Source: Mycobacterium asiaticum | GTDB taxonomy: Bacteria > Actinomycetota > Actinomycetes > Mycobacteriales > Mycobacteriaceae | Direction of reading: 5' to 3' | DNA: 64,000 nt | NCBI RefSeq assembly: GCF_001673635.1 | Contig: NZ_LZMH01000035.1 | Span: forward strand, 186,001-250,000 | Shown: piece after piece, positions 19,432-28,150 of the stretch | How positions within the stretch are numbered: the first letter of the stretch is position 1 | Layout: each line of letters starts with the position of its first letter | The notes under the pieces: generated by a model | What the model was told of the DNA's origin: nothing | Seen by the model: only the letters and a program-made list of their open reading frames with translations | Databases searched by the model: none | Program-made: the position numbers and the translations under genes

Positions 19432-20151
19432 ATGGCCACCACTTGGCCGCCCCGGACGGTAATCCGGAAGTCTTCGGGATTACGCACGTTAGAGTCCGCG
19501 CTGCACCGCAGCGGGTTGGGTCCGGTGGCCGGAGTCGACGAGGTGGGTCGTGGAGCGTGCGCGGGCCCGCTAGTGGTCGCAGCCTGCGTCCTCGGTCCGA
19601 ATCGCTTGGAAAGCCTTGCTGCGCTTGATGATTCGAAGAAGCTTACGGAGAAGGTGCGGGAGAAGCTGTTCCCGTTGATCTGCCGGTATGCGGTGGCCTA
19701 TCACGTGGTGTTCATCCCGTCGACCGAGGTGGACCGGCGGGGCGTGCACGTGGCCAACATCGAAGGGATGCGACGTGCGGTGGCCGGCTTGTCGGTGCGG
19801 CCGGGCTACGTGCTGAGCGACGGTTTCCGGGTACCCGGGCTGGCCGTTCCGTCACTGCCGGTGATCGGTGGTGATGCGGCCGCCGCCTGCATCGCCGCGG
19901 CCAGTGTGCTGGCCAAGGTGAGCAGGGACCGGTTCATGGTCGCTTTGGACGCCAAGCACCCCGGGTACGGTTTCGCCGAGCACAAGGGCTACAGCACCCC
20001 CGCGCACGGCCGCGCTCTGGCCGGCCTGGGGCCGTGCCCCGAGCACCGCTATTCGTTCATCAACGTCCGGCGGGTGGCCACGGGATCCACCGTCCGGACC
20101 GTGGCCGAGTGCCTCCCCGACCCTCCGGGCGAGCACGGGTCATACCAGTGA
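19432..20151 (+). CDS. rnhB: Ribonuclease HII
   Basis: Removes RNA from RNA-DNA hybrids, including single ribonucleotides left in DNA. It has 239 residues. The acidic active-site residues are in [13 protein letters not shown] (Asp-Glu) and LDDSKKLT, with a later Asp after the [21 protein letters not shown] block, a hallmark of RNase [15 protein letters not shown] is also typical. The ATG lies 2 bases after lepB. The frame is open upstream inside lepB, but that part is not RNase HII. Confidence 0.95.
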   Translation: MATTWPPRTVIRKSSGLRTLESALHRSGLGPVAGVDEVGRGACAGPLVVAACVLGPNRLESLAALDDSKKLTEKVREKLFPLICRYAVAYHVVFIPSTEVDRRGVHVANIEGMRRAVAGLSVRPGYVLSDGFRVPGLAVPSLPVIGGDAAAACIAAASVLAKVSRDRFMVALDAKHPGYGFAEHKGYSTPAHGRALAGLGPCPEHRYSFINVRRVATGSTVRTVAECLPDPPGEHGSYQ

Positions 20152-20194
20152 GGAAAGATGGGGCATCAGCTCCGGGAGAAGGACGTCTGAACAG

Positions 20195-20500
20195 ATGAGC
20201 GCAGAAGATCTCGAAAAGTATGAAACCGAGATGGAGCTCTCGCTGTACCGCGAATACAAGGACATCGTCGGGCAGTTCAGCTACGTCGTGGAGACGGAGC
20301 GCCGCTTCTACCTGGCCAACAGCGTGGAAATGGTGCCGCGCAACGCCGACGGCGAGGTCTACTTCGAGCTGCGGCTGGCCGACGCGTGGGTGTGGGACAT
20401 GTACCGTCCGGCTCGCTTCGTCAAGCAGGTGCGGGTCGTGACGTTCAAGGACGTCAACATCGAAGAGGTAGAAAAGCCCGAGCTGCGGCTCCCGGAGTAG
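20195..20500 (+). CDS. DUF2469 protein
   Basis: Positional match to Rv2901c. This 101-residue acidic protein belongs to a family confined to actinobacteria and almost always follows rnhB. It has no known function, membrane segment or catalytic motif. The strand-rich centre (FSYVVETERRFYLANSVEM) and aromatic patch (DAWVWDMYRPARFV) are conserved in the family as I recall it. It ends the rplS operon, 7 bases from the convergent GAF-ANTAR gene. Confidence 0.88.
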   Translation: MSAEDLEKYETEMELSLYREYKDIVGQFSYVVETERRFYLANSVEMVPRNADGEVYFELRLADAWVWDMYRPARFVKQVRVVTFKDVNIEEVEKPELRLPE

Positions 20501-20507
20501 TCCGGCG

Positions 20508-21257
20508 CTAGACGTTCTCGTCGGCCGGCAGGTTACCGCGGGCGTCGATGACCCGTCGCGCCACGTCGGCCAGCTTGATGTTCAGGCTCTGCGAGTGCCG
20601 CCGCAACAGATCGAACGCGTCGTCTTCGCCCAGGCCGTGCAGCATCATCAGCATGCCGACCGCCTTGCCGATCTCGCGGTTGCTCAGCAGGCCTCGTCGC
20701 AGGCTGGACGCGTCCTCGCCGTGGGCGATCGCGTTGATCGCCACGCTGGCGAACGCCGCCAACACCGCCGCCCGTCCCGCCGACTCCGAATTGAACGTGT
20801 TGGGCGTCTCGCTGAACAGGTTCAGCGCAGCGCCCTTGCGTTTGTCGATCAACAGCCGGAAACCCATGGCGCCCCGGATCGGTGTTTCTTCGATAAGGCG
20901 GGCCGCGAAGTGCTGCCACTGGGTGGGTTTGGTCAGGTCCGGCTCGATCTGCGGGGTCTCCTCTTCAATGGCATCGATGCAGGGTCCGTCGCCGGCGCGT
21001 CGCTCCAGGTCGTCGACTTGGTGCGCCAGCTTGGAGCTGGCGCCCACCGTGACGTACCGGTCGTTGCGCTTCACCAACAGGCTCGCGTGGTCGCAGCCCG
21101 GCACGACCAAGGTGGCCGCGACGCAGATCGCGGCGTACATCTGGGTCGCGTCCGAGCCCTGGTAGATGATCTCGGCCAACGCAGCGAACACCGTCGCTGG
21201 GTCTGCGGTCAGGGCACTGGGTGCCGAGCCGGACCCGGTGTCGGGCTGGTTGGCCAC
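20508..21257 (-). CDS. GAF and ANTAR domain protein, probable antitermination regulator
   Basis: It has 249 residues. The GAF sensor domain (about 25-180) contains CDHASLLVKRNDRYVTVGASS and AGDGPCIDAIEEE. The C-terminal ANTAR domain (about 185-240) has the typical LSNREIGKAVGMLMMLHGL and DAFDLLRRHSQSLNIKLADVARRVI. ANTAR domains bind paired RNA hairpins and prevent transcription termination, and mycobacteria have many GAF-ANTAR proteins. The GTG start is supported by GGGAGG upstream. No gene like this lies here in M. tuberculosis H37Rv, so it opens an accessory patch of three genes. Confidence 0.9.
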   Translation of the reverse strand: MANQPDTGSGSAPSALTADPATVFAALAEIIYQGSDATQMYAAICVAATLVVPGCDHASLLVKRNDRYVTVGASSKLAHQVDDLERRAGDGPCIDAIEEETPQIEPDLTKPTQWQHFAARLIEETPIRGAMGFRLLIDKRKGAALNLFSETPNTFNSESAGRAAVLAAFASVAINAIAHGEDASSLRRGLLSNREIGKAVGMLMMLHGLGEDDAFDLLRRHSQSLNIKLADVARRVIDARGNLPADENV

Positions 21258-21317
21258 GTCTCCACCTCCCTCGGGACTGTGTTCCGATGGCCGTAGAGTA
21301 GCTGGCCGCCGTTCCCC

Positions 21318-22676
21318 TCACACGCCGACGGCGCGTTCGAGATCCTTCAGTGACGTCTCCAGGTGGCTCAGCATGTGTTGCAGGTGGGGCACGCTGCCTC
21401 TGGCGCCGACGAGTCCGAAGTCTATGTTCTCGGCGTTGTTCGTGACGGTGATATTCATCGCCTGACCGTCCAATGTGATCGACAACGGGTAGTTACCGAC
21501 CATTTGCGCACCGCGCCAGTACAAGGGTTCCTTGGACCCGGGTACGTTGGAGATCACGATGTTGAACGGTGGCGGGGCAGTGCGGATGAAGCCCGGGATC
21601 AGGCCGAGGAACAGGCCACCGGTCATGAACGCCGACAGGGCGAGTTGCTGCGCCTTCGGCAGCTGATTGAAGACCTGTTTCTGCTCGCGCATCGACGAAC
21701 TGATCCCGGCAAGGCGGTCACCGGCGTCCTCGACGTCAGTGTTCAGGTTGCACAACACCGTGCCCACCGCGTTGCCGCCGCCTTCGGCGTCGCCTTCCTT
21801 GCGCAGGCTGACGGGAACCATCGCGATCAGCGGCGCATCAGGCAGCGCGTTCTGTTCGATCAGGTACGCACGAAGGGCGCCGGCCGACATCGCCAGCACG
21901 ACATCGTTGAAGGTCGCGCCCGCGGCGGCTTTCACCGCGTTGATGCGTTCCAGCGACCACGATTGCGCGGCGATGCGCCGGGCGCCGCCGATGCGCACGT
22001 TGAACATCGTCTTGGGCGCCCTGAACGGGAAGGTGAGCTGCTGCTCGAGCAACGCCGCGCGTGCCAGGTTCAGTGTGGACGGGCCGAGCGCGACGGCTGA
22101 TCCCAGGGTGCCGGTCAGCGCGTCCAGCGGAGACGAACCCCCGCCGCTGTCCGGCCGGTGCCGGGGCTTGAGCTCCCATGGCACGCGGACCTCGTCGTCG
22201 CTTGCGTCGGCGGTGAAGGCGCGCTGCATCAACCGCAACGCGGAAACGCCGTCCATCAGCGAATGGTGGAACTTGGTGTAGACCGCGTAGCGGCCGTCGT
22301 TGAGCCCTTCGACCAGATGGGCTTCCCAGAGCGGCCGGTGGCGGTCGAGCAGGCTGCCGTGCAGCCGCGAGGCCAGCTCCAGCAGTTCGCGGACGCGACC
22401 CGGGCGGGGCAGGGCCGAGCGTCGGAAGTGGTAGTCGAGTTCGACCTCTTTATCGAGCGCCCAAGCCAGGTTGGTGAGCGGCCCGAAGAACGCCGGGTGC
22501 TTGCGGAAGGTGGGCTGGACGTCGGTGCAATTGAGCATCGACTCGTAGGCCTCGGTCACGAATTCTTCATCGGCGCCTTCGGGCGGTTTGAAGAGTTGCA
22601 AAGCGCCGACGTGCATCGGGTGTTCACGTGACTCGCCGACCAGAAACATGGAGTCGGCTGGAGCAATCAGCTTCAT
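21318..22676 (-). CDS. Wax ester synthase/diacylglycerol acyltransferase (WS/DGAT)
   Basis: Acyl-CoA-dependent enzyme that makes triacylglycerol or wax esters. It has 452 residues. The catalytic HHxxxDG motif is intact (FHHSLMDGVSALRL). The N-terminus PADSMFLVGESREHPMHVGAL and the C-terminal block NIVISNVPGSKEPLYWRGA are family hallmarks. The start is taken at MKLIAPADSMF; an ATG 63 bases upstream is in frame but precedes the conserved region. Many paralogues exist in mycobacteria, so the exact substrate is unknown. It is absent from this locus in H37Rv. Confidence 0.92.
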   Translation of the reverse strand: MKLIAPADSMFLVGESREHPMHVGALQLFKPPEGADEEFVTEAYESMLNCTDVQPTFRKHPAFFGPLTNLAWALDKEVELDYHFRRSALPRPGRVRELLELASRLHGSLLDRHRPLWEAHLVEGLNDGRYAVYTKFHHSLMDGVSALRLMQRAFTADASDDEVRVPWELKPRHRPDSGGGSSPLDALTGTLGSAVALGPSTLNLARAALLEQQLTFPFRAPKTMFNVRIGGARRIAAQSWSLERINAVKAAAGATFNDVVLAMSAGALRAYLIEQNALPDAPLIAMVPVSLRKEGDAEGGGNAVGTVLCNLNTDVEDAGDRLAGISSSMREQKQVFNQLPKAQQLALSAFMTGGLFLGLIPGFIRTAPPPFNIVISNVPGSKEPLYWRGAQMVGNYPLSITLDGQAMNITVTNNAENIDFGLVGARGSVPHLQHMLSHLETSLKDLERAVGV

Positions 22677-22790
22677 GGCCACACTTTCGGTTAGACCCCT
22701 ACGGACCGGATATGAATAGCCATCTGTTGCGTTTCGCACACATTGGCTTGCGCCGTTTGACCGGCCGCGGGCCCGGGAAGATCAGGTCGA

Positions 22791-23765
22791 GTGGGTATCA
22801 CTGTCGCGATTACCGGCCCGACCGGCGAGATTGGCATTTCGGCCGTCACGGCGCTGGAGCGCGAACCCACGGTGGACAGGATCATCGGGATGGCGCGCCG
22901 GCCTTTCGACCCGCTGACGCATGGCTGGGCCAAAACGATCTACAAGCAAGGTGACATTCTGGATCGGGACGCCGTCGACGAGCTGGTCTCCGAAGCCGAC
23001 GTGGTGATCCACCTGGCCTTCCTCATCATGGGGTCGCGGGAAGACAGCGAACGGGTGAACCTGCAGGGCACCCGCAATGTCTTCGAAGCCACGGTGGCCG
23101 CGGAACGGCCCCGACGACTCGTTTACACCTCGTCGGTCGCCGCCTATGGGTATCACTCCGACAACCCGGTGCCGTTGACCGAAGATGTCCCGGCCCGTGG
23201 TTCCGCCGAGCATTACTACTCGGCCCAGAAGGCGGCCTGCGAGGCGGTGCTGGCCGAAGTTACCGAAGGTTCCTCGCTGGAAGTTTTCGTGCTGCGGCCA
23301 TGCATTGTCACCGGGCCGGAAGCACCGGCGCTGGCGGCGCCCCTGAAGAGTCTGCCCGGCATCGTGCGCGCCGCGAGCAAGGCCGTGCCGCTGCTGAAGC
23401 CGGTCGTGCCTGACCCCGGGTTTCCCCTTCAGCTTGTTCATCACGACGATGTCGCCATCGCGATCGCGCTGGCTGCCACCGCACCCGCCCCGCCCGGGGC
23501 TTACAACATCGCCGGTGACGGAACGGTGACCGTCAGCGAGGTGGCGCGGGCACTGGGCGCGCGTGCCGTGCGCGTGCCCGCCGCGGCGGCCTCGGCGGCG
23601 TCCGCAGCAATCACCCGGTTGCCGTTCGTGCCGTCACTGCTGGAATGGCTGCACGTCGCACGGACATCGGTGGTGATGGACACCGCGAAGGCCAAGAATG
23701 AACTGGGTTGGCAGCCCACCCACACATCGGCCGAGGCCCTCGAGTCGCTGGCTTCTGCGGTCTAG
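22791..23765 (+). CDS. Extended NAD(P)-dependent SDR/epimerase
   Basis: It has 324 residues. The nucleotide-binding motif is TGPTGEIG near the N-terminus. VVIHLAFLIMGSREDSERVNLQGTRN (in shortened form) and the catalytic Tyr-Lys pair in YYSAQK mark an extended short-chain dehydrogenase. The catalytic Ser/Thr is in VYTSSVAAYG. Relatives act on sugar nucleotides or steroids, and the substrate cannot be read here. The GTG start agrees with the length of the fold. It is divergent from the WS/DGAT gene and part of the same accessory patch. Confidence 0.88.
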   Translation: MGITVAITGPTGEIGISAVTALEREPTVDRIIGMARRPFDPLTHGWAKTIYKQGDILDRDAVDELVSEADVVIHLAFLIMGSREDSERVNLQGTRNVFEATVAAERPRRLVYTSSVAAYGYHSDNPVPLTEDVPARGSAEHYYSAQKAACEAVLAEVTEGSSLEVFVLRPCIVTGPEAPALAAPLKSLPGIVRAASKAVPLLKPVVPDPGFPLQLVHHDDVAIAIALAATAPAPPGAYNIAGDGTVTVSEVARALGARAVRVPAAAASAASAAITRLPFVPSLLEWLHVARTSVVMDTAKAKNELGWQPTHTSAEALESLASAV

Positions 23766-23790
23766 TTGCGGCCGGGGTACGTTGAGGCCG

Positions 23791-23830
23791 TGACAGCCGG
23801 AACGACGCCGTGACCGCCGGAAAGACGCCG
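23791..23830 (+). repeat. Tandem 20-bp repeat in the fdhD leader
   Basis: Two adjacent 20-bp units, 23791-23810 and 23811-23830, match at 18 of 20 positions. Each unit junction carries GTG, in three different frames, and the last one is the likely fdhD start. Confidence 0.7.
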
Positions 23831-24651
23831 TGGGGCACGTAACGGCGCGCCGGCGCGTCGCGCATCTGTCAGCAGGTCAAGCGATCACCCGACAAGAAAC
23901 CCTGGCCGTCGAGGAGCCGCTGGAGATCCGCGTCAACGGGACAGCTACCACCGTCACCATGCGCACACCAGGCTCGGATTTCGAACTGGCGCAGGGGTTT
24001 CTGCTGACCGAGGGCATCATCGGGCAACGCGGGGACGTGCACACCATCCGTTACTGCGACGGCCGCGGGGACGACGGCGTCAACAACTACAACGTCCTGG
24101 ACGTCACTCTGTCCGCGGACCTCCCGTCGCCCGACCTGGACCTCACCCGCAACTTCTACACCACCTCCTCGTGCGGTGTCTGCGGGAAAGCGTCGCTGGA
24201 TGCGGTGCAACTGGTCAGCCGTTACTCGCCCGGTGACGATCCCGTGACCGTCGCCGCCGACACCCTGCGAGCCATGCCGGACGACCTGCGGGATGCGCAG
24301 AAGGTTTTCGCAGCGACCGGTGGTCTGCACGCCGCGGCGCTGTTCGGCGTGGACGGGGCCATGTTGGCCGTTCGCGAGGACATCGGTCGCCACAACGCGG
24401 TCGACAAGGTGATCGGATGGGCGCTCGAGCACGACCGGGTGCCGCTGGCTGCCTCGGTGCTGTTGGTCAGCGGGCGGGCCTCGTTCGAACTGACCCAAAA
24501 AGCTTTGATGGCTGGGATTCCCGTGCTGGCTGCCGTATCGGCGCCGTCGTCGCTGGCGGTGTCGCTGGCCGAGGAGTCCGGGATCACCCTGGTGGCTTTT
24601 CTGCGGCAGGATTCGATGAACGTGTACACCAGACCGGACCGCGTCACCTAG
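23830..24651 (+). CDS. fdhD: Formate dehydrogenase accessory sulfurtransferase FdhD
   Basis: Transfers sulfur to the molybdenum cofactor of formate dehydrogenases. It has 273 residues. The reactive cysteines are in [14 protein letters not shown]. The typical C-terminal block is present ([33 protein letters not shown]). In M. tuberculosis the formate dehydrogenase fdhF (Rv2900c) lies next to fdhD. Here it is missing from the window and three unrelated genes sit in that place, so the enzyme served by FdhD must be encoded elsewhere. The start is the GTG after a tandem repeat, with GGAAAG a few bases upstream. Confidence 0.94.
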   Translation: MGHVTARRRVAHLSAGQAITRQETLAVEEPLEIRVNGTATTVTMRTPGSDFELAQGFLLTEGIIGQRGDVHTIRYCDGRGDDGVNNYNVLDVTLSADLPSPDLDLTRNFYTTSSCGVCGKASLDAVQLVSRYSPGDDPVTVAADTLRAMPDDLRDAQKVFAATGGLHAAALFGVDGAMLAVREDIGRHNAVDKVIGWALEHDRVPLAASVLLVSGRASFELTQKALMAGIPVLAAVSAPSSLAVSLAEESGITLVAFLRQDSMNVYTRPDRVT

Positions 24652-24727
24652 GGCCTTACTGGCTGGATTGGAAAGCTCGGGACGCGGGTAGCCGGTCGTA
24701 TCGCTGCACACAGCTGAGGAGCCGGCC

Positions 24728-24958
24728 ATGCTGCATGAACTCGTCCTTGCCGCACAAAGCAACCCCGAGGCAGCAGGTTTCATCCTGCGCGGGATCAAGG
24801 GGATCTTCGTAGCGATCGGCAGCGTGATCGCGGCCATCGTCTGCGCCCTTATCGCGTCGATGAAAGGACGTAGCGCCCTCATCTGGGGGATCTGTGGCCT
24901 GTTCTTCAGCATCCTCACGCTCATCATCGTCATCATCATTCCGAGCAAGCGGACTTGA
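24728..24958 (+). CDS. Small two-helix membrane protein
   Basis: It has 76 residues and I do not recognise the family. Two hydrophobic stretches are clear: about 25-44 (GIFVAIGSVIAAIVCALIA) and 52-71 (ALIWGICGLFFSILTLIIVI). They are separated by the basic turn SMKGR and followed by PSKRT. GAGGAG 7 bases before the ATG supports translation, and a hairpin follows the stop. It lies alone between fdhD and the yraN-like gene. Confidence 0.7.
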   Translation: MLHELVLAAQSNPEAAGFILRGIKGIFVAIGSVIAAIVCALIASMKGRSALIWGICGLFFSILTLIIVIIIPSKRT

Positions 24959-24962
24959 TTCA

Positions 24963-24988
24963 CCGCCCGAGGCCGCGCCTCGGGGCGG
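24963..24988 (+). terminator. Hairpin after the small membrane protein
   Basis: CCGCCCGAGGC (24963-24973) pairs with GCCTCGGGGCGG (24977-24988) with one bulge and a 3-nt loop. The stem is GC-rich. A T-containing but not uniform stretch follows. It lies directly after the stop codon at 24958. Confidence 0.5.
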
Positions 24989-25088
24989 GCTGTTGATGAA
25001 TGTTTGACTGGGGATAACTCGTTGCCCTGCGGCCTTTTTCGGCCGCTCACTGGCGGTGGTGTCGGCGCCGCCGCGCACCCTGGGCCGC

Positions 25089-25457
25089 ATGACGACGTTA
25101 ACTCGCGCCCAGTTGGGAGCGTTAGGCGAGCAACTGGCCGTAGATCATCTGACTCGCCTGGGTTTGCGGGTCCTGGCCCGCAATTGGCGTTGCCGGTACG
25201 GCGAACTCGATGTGATTGCCACCGACCCGACTACGGGCACAGTGATTTTCGTCGAGGTGAAGACCCGTAGCGGAGACGGCTACGGCGGGCTCGCGCAGGC
25301 AGTCAACGCGTCGAAGGTCCGCAGGTTGCGCCGCCTGGCCGGGCTTTGGTTGGCCGGTCAGAATCAGCGTTGGCCGGCGATCCGCATCGATGTGATCGGT
25401 GTGCGGATCGGTCGCCGCCCAGTTCCCGAGCTCACGCACATCAAGGGGATCGGCTGA
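25089..25457 (+). CDS. YraN/UPF0102 family endonuclease-like protein
   Basis: Positional match to Rv2898c. This 122-residue protein has the PD-(D/E)xK pattern of the family: the Glu of GEQLAVDHL, then RYGELDVIA, then FVEVKTRSGDGYGGL. The fold is that of Holliday-junction resolvase-like nucleases, but its activity is not established. It heads the group yraN-comM-dprA, which joins DNA uptake and recombination genes. Its stop overlaps the comM start (TGATG). A GTG at 25056 is an alternative start. Confidence 0.9.
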   Translation: MTTLTRAQLGALGEQLAVDHLTRLGLRVLARNWRCRYGELDVIATDPTTGTVIFVEVKTRSGDGYGGLAQAVNASKVRRLRRLAGLWLAGQNQRWPAIRIDVIGVRIGRRPVPELTHIKGIG

Positions 25458-26968
25458 TGGCGCTGGGGCGTGCGTTCTCCGTTGCGGTCCGCGGGCTGGA
25501 CGGGCACATCGTCGAGATTGAAGCCTTCATCACCTCGGGACTGCCGGGTGTGCACCTGGTCGGTCTGCCGGACGCGGCGTTGCAGGAATCCCGAGACCGG
25601 GTGCGGGCGGCGGTCACCAACTGCGGCGACGAATGGCCTCAATCCCGGCTCACCCTTGCGCTTTCACCGGCGACGTTGCCGAAGATGGGCTCGGTGTACG
25701 ACATTGCCCTGGCCGCCGCCGTGTTGTCGGCCAAGCGCAAGAAGCCATGGGATCGCCTGGAGAAGGCAGTGCTGCTGGGGGAGTTGGCGCTGGACGGCCG
25801 GGTGCGGCCGGTGCGCGGGGTGCTGCCCGCCGTGTTGGCCGCCAAACACGAAGGCTGGCCGTGCGTCGTGGTTCCGGCTGAGAACCTGGCCGAGGCCAGC
25901 CTGATCGACGGAATCGACGTGTGCGGCGTGCGCACCCTCGGCCAGTTGAAGAGCTGGCTGAACGGGGGCGGGCCGCTGGATCCGGCGATCCCGGGAGCCG
26001 CCGCCAGTGACGAGCCGGCCGCCGACCTGGTCGATGTCCTCGGACAGTCACAGGCCCGTTTCGCCGTCGAGGTGGCCGCGGCGGGAGCGCATCACCTGAT
26101 GATGACCGGTCCACCGGGGGTGGGCAAAACGATGCTGGCACAACGTCTTCCGGGCTTGCTGCCGCCGTTATCGCACGCGGAGTCGCTGGAAGTGACCGCG
26201 ATACATTCGGTGGCCGGACTGCTGTCCTGCGACACACCGCTGATCACCAGACCGCCGTTTGTGGCGCCGCACCACAGCTCAAGCGTTGCCGCTCTGGTCG
26301 GCGGTGGCTCAGGGATGGCGCGTCCCGGGGCGGTGAGTCGGGCACACCGCGGGGTGCTATTTCTCGACGAGTGCGCCGAGATCGGCGTCCGGGCGCTAGA
26401 AGCACTGCGAACACCGTTGGAAGACGGCGAGATTCGCCTCGCCCGCCGTGACGGTGTGGCGTGTTATCCGGCGCGGTTCCAACTGATCCTGGCCGCGAAT
26501 CCGTGCCCATGCGCGCCCGCCGACCCGCAGGACTGCATCTGCGCGGCGCCGGTCAAACGGCGCTATCTTGGCAAGCTCTCCGGGCCACTGCTGGACCGGG
26601 TGGACCTGCGGGTGCAGATGCATTCGGTACGGGCCGGCGCATTCACGGGCACCGACGGCGAGTCGACCGCGCAAGTGCGCGAGCGCGTGAAGAAAGCCCG
26701 GGATGCGGCGGCCGAGCGTTGGCGGCGGCACGGCTTCCGCACCAACGCCGAGGTCAGTGGCCCGTTGCTGCGCAGGAAATTCCGGCTAGGCAACACCGCG
26801 ATGCGACCACTGCGCGACGCCCTGGATCGTGGTGCGCTCAGTATCCGCGGGGTAGACCGCACGTTGCGCGTCGCGTGGAGCCTGGCCGACCTGGCCGGGC
26901 GCACTTCGCCGGACCTGGCCGATGTCGCCGCCGCGTTGAGTTTCCGGCAATCGGGGACACGGCGATGA
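25457..26968 (+). CDS. YifB/ComM family AAA ATPase (Mg-chelatase-like)
   Basis: It has 503 residues, the same length I recall for Rv2897c. The N-terminal half is the ChlI/Lon-like domain (GLPGVHLVGLPDAALQESRD). The AAA domain has Walker A TGPPGVGKT, Walker B GVLFLDECAE and a C4-type cysteine cluster (NPCPCAPADPQDCICA) between sensor regions. ComM of Vibrio is a hexameric branch-migration helicase in natural transformation. Mycobacterial members have not been assigned this role directly. It overlaps both neighbours by a few bases. Confidence 0.93.
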   Translation: MALGRAFSVAVRGLDGHIVEIEAFITSGLPGVHLVGLPDAALQESRDRVRAAVTNCGDEWPQSRLTLALSPATLPKMGSVYDIALAAAVLSAKRKKPWDRLEKAVLLGELALDGRVRPVRGVLPAVLAAKHEGWPCVVVPAENLAEASLIDGIDVCGVRTLGQLKSWLNGGGPLDPAIPGAAASDEPAADLVDVLGQSQARFAVEVAAAGAHHLMMTGPPGVGKTMLAQRLPGLLPPLSHAESLEVTAIHSVAGLLSCDTPLITRPPFVAPHHSSSVAALVGGGSGMARPGAVSRAHRGVLFLDECAEIGVRALEALRTPLEDGEIRLARRDGVACYPARFQLILAANPCPCAPADPQDCICAAPVKRRYLGKLSGPLLDRVDLRVQMHSVRAGAFTGTDGESTAQVRERVKKARDAAAERWRRHGFRTNAEVSGPLLRRKFRLGNTAMRPLRDALDRGALSIRGVDRTLRVAWSLADLAGRTSPDLADVAAALSFRQSGTRR

Positions 26969-28116
26969 GCGCCGATCCCACATTGTTGGCGTGGGCCTAT
27001 CTGTCCCGGGTGGCCGAACCGCCTTGCGCCGAACTGGCCGCGCTGGTCGCAGCCGTCGGGCCCCGCGAGGCGGCCGAGCGGATCCGTCGGGGGCTGGTCG
27101 ACGACGAGTTGCTGAGGCAGACCGCCGCCCGGCGAGAAATCGATTCTGCTGCAGCCGATTTGGAGCTGATCGCACGGCGGGGCGGCCGATTGATCACACC
27201 CGGTGATGACGAGTGGCCGATACTGGCGTTCGCCGCGTTCGATGGCACCCGGGCACCTAAAGGCGCGCCGCTGGTGGCGCCGATGGTCCTGTGGGCGATC
27301 GGTCCGGAGCGCCTCGACGAGGTCGCCCAGCGCGCGGCCGCTCTCGTTGGCACCCGAGCGTCGACGGCCTATGGCGAGCATGTGACCGCCGAGTTGGCGA
27401 CGGGCTTGGCCGAGCGTGACGTCGCGGTCGTCTCGGGCGGCGCCTACGGTATCGACGGGGCAGCTCACCGCGCCGCGTTGGCTGTCGACGGGATCACCGT
27501 GGCCGTCCTGGCCGGCGGGCTCGACGTCCCGTATCCCTCGGGGCATTCCGCGCTCCTGCATCGCATCGGCCAGCGCGGACTGTTGTTCACCGAGTACCCG
27601 CCCGGTGTCCGGCCGGCGCGCTATCGCTTCCTGACCCGCAACCGTCTGGTGGCCGCGGTCTCGGGCGCCGCTGTGGTCGTGGAGGCCGGGTTGCGCAGCG
27701 GCGCCGCCAACACGGCGGCGTGGGCACGGGCCCTGGGCCGGGTGGTCGGCGCGGTGCCCGGCCCGGTGACCTCTTCGGCGTCGGCCGGATGCCACGTGCT
27801 GTTGCGCAACGATGCGGCGCTGGTGACCCGCGCCGACGACATCGTCGAGATGGTGGGACGCATCGGCGAGCTGGCCGCCGAAGAGCCGCGCCCGATAACG
27901 GCGCTGGACGGGTTGGGCGAACCGGAACGTCAGGTCTACGAAGCTTTGCCGGGCCGGGGCGGCGCCACCGTCGACGAGATCGCCATCGCTTCGGGTCTGG
28001 TCCCTGAGCGGGTGCTGGGGCCACTGGCGATGCTGGAACTGGCCGGCCTGGCCGAGTGCCGCGACGGCTGCTGGCGGATCGTCCGTCAACGCCGCACGAA
28101 GGCGCGACTCGTATAG
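26965..28116 (+). CDS. dprA: DNA processing protein DprA
   Basis: Loads RecA on single-stranded DNA in transformable bacteria. It has 383 residues. The Rossmann-like core shows VGTRAST, SGGAYGIDGAAHRAAL and LAGGLDVPYPSGH, with EYPPGVRPARYRFLTRNR. A C-terminal winged-helix-like segment follows (EIAIASGLVPERVLGPLAMLELAG, split here for length). The ATG overlaps the comM stop as ATGA. Why mycobacteria keep dprA, given their uncertain competence, is open. Confidence 0.94.
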   Translation: MSADPTLLAWAYLSRVAEPPCAELAALVAAVGPREAAERIRRGLVDDELLRQTAARREIDSAAADLELIARRGGRLITPGDDEWPILAFAAFDGTRAPKGAPLVAPMVLWAIGPERLDEVAQRAAALVGTRASTAYGEHVTAELATGLAERDVAVVSGGAYGIDGAAHRAALAVDGITVAVLAGGLDVPYPSGHSALLHRIGQRGLLFTEYPPGVRPARYRFLTRNRLVAAVSGAAVVVEAGLRSGAANTAAWARALGRVVGAVPGPVTSSASAGCHVLLRNDAALVTRADDIVEMVGRIGELAAEEPRPITALDGLGEPERQVYEALPGRGGATVDEIAIASGLVPERVLGPLAMLELAGLAECRDGCWRIVRQRRTKARLV

Positions 28117-28150
28117 TCGACTCAGGGTCGGGTCTGATCAGGGAGGATAA

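Noticed and set aside
26461..26964. N-terminal extension of dprA into comM
   Set aside because: The extra sequence is out-of-frame translation of comM. The ATG overlapping the comM stop begins the conserved protein.
28117..28150. Iron box (IdeR type) before viuB
   Set aside because: No sequence close to the 19-bp IdeR palindrome was found in the spacer.
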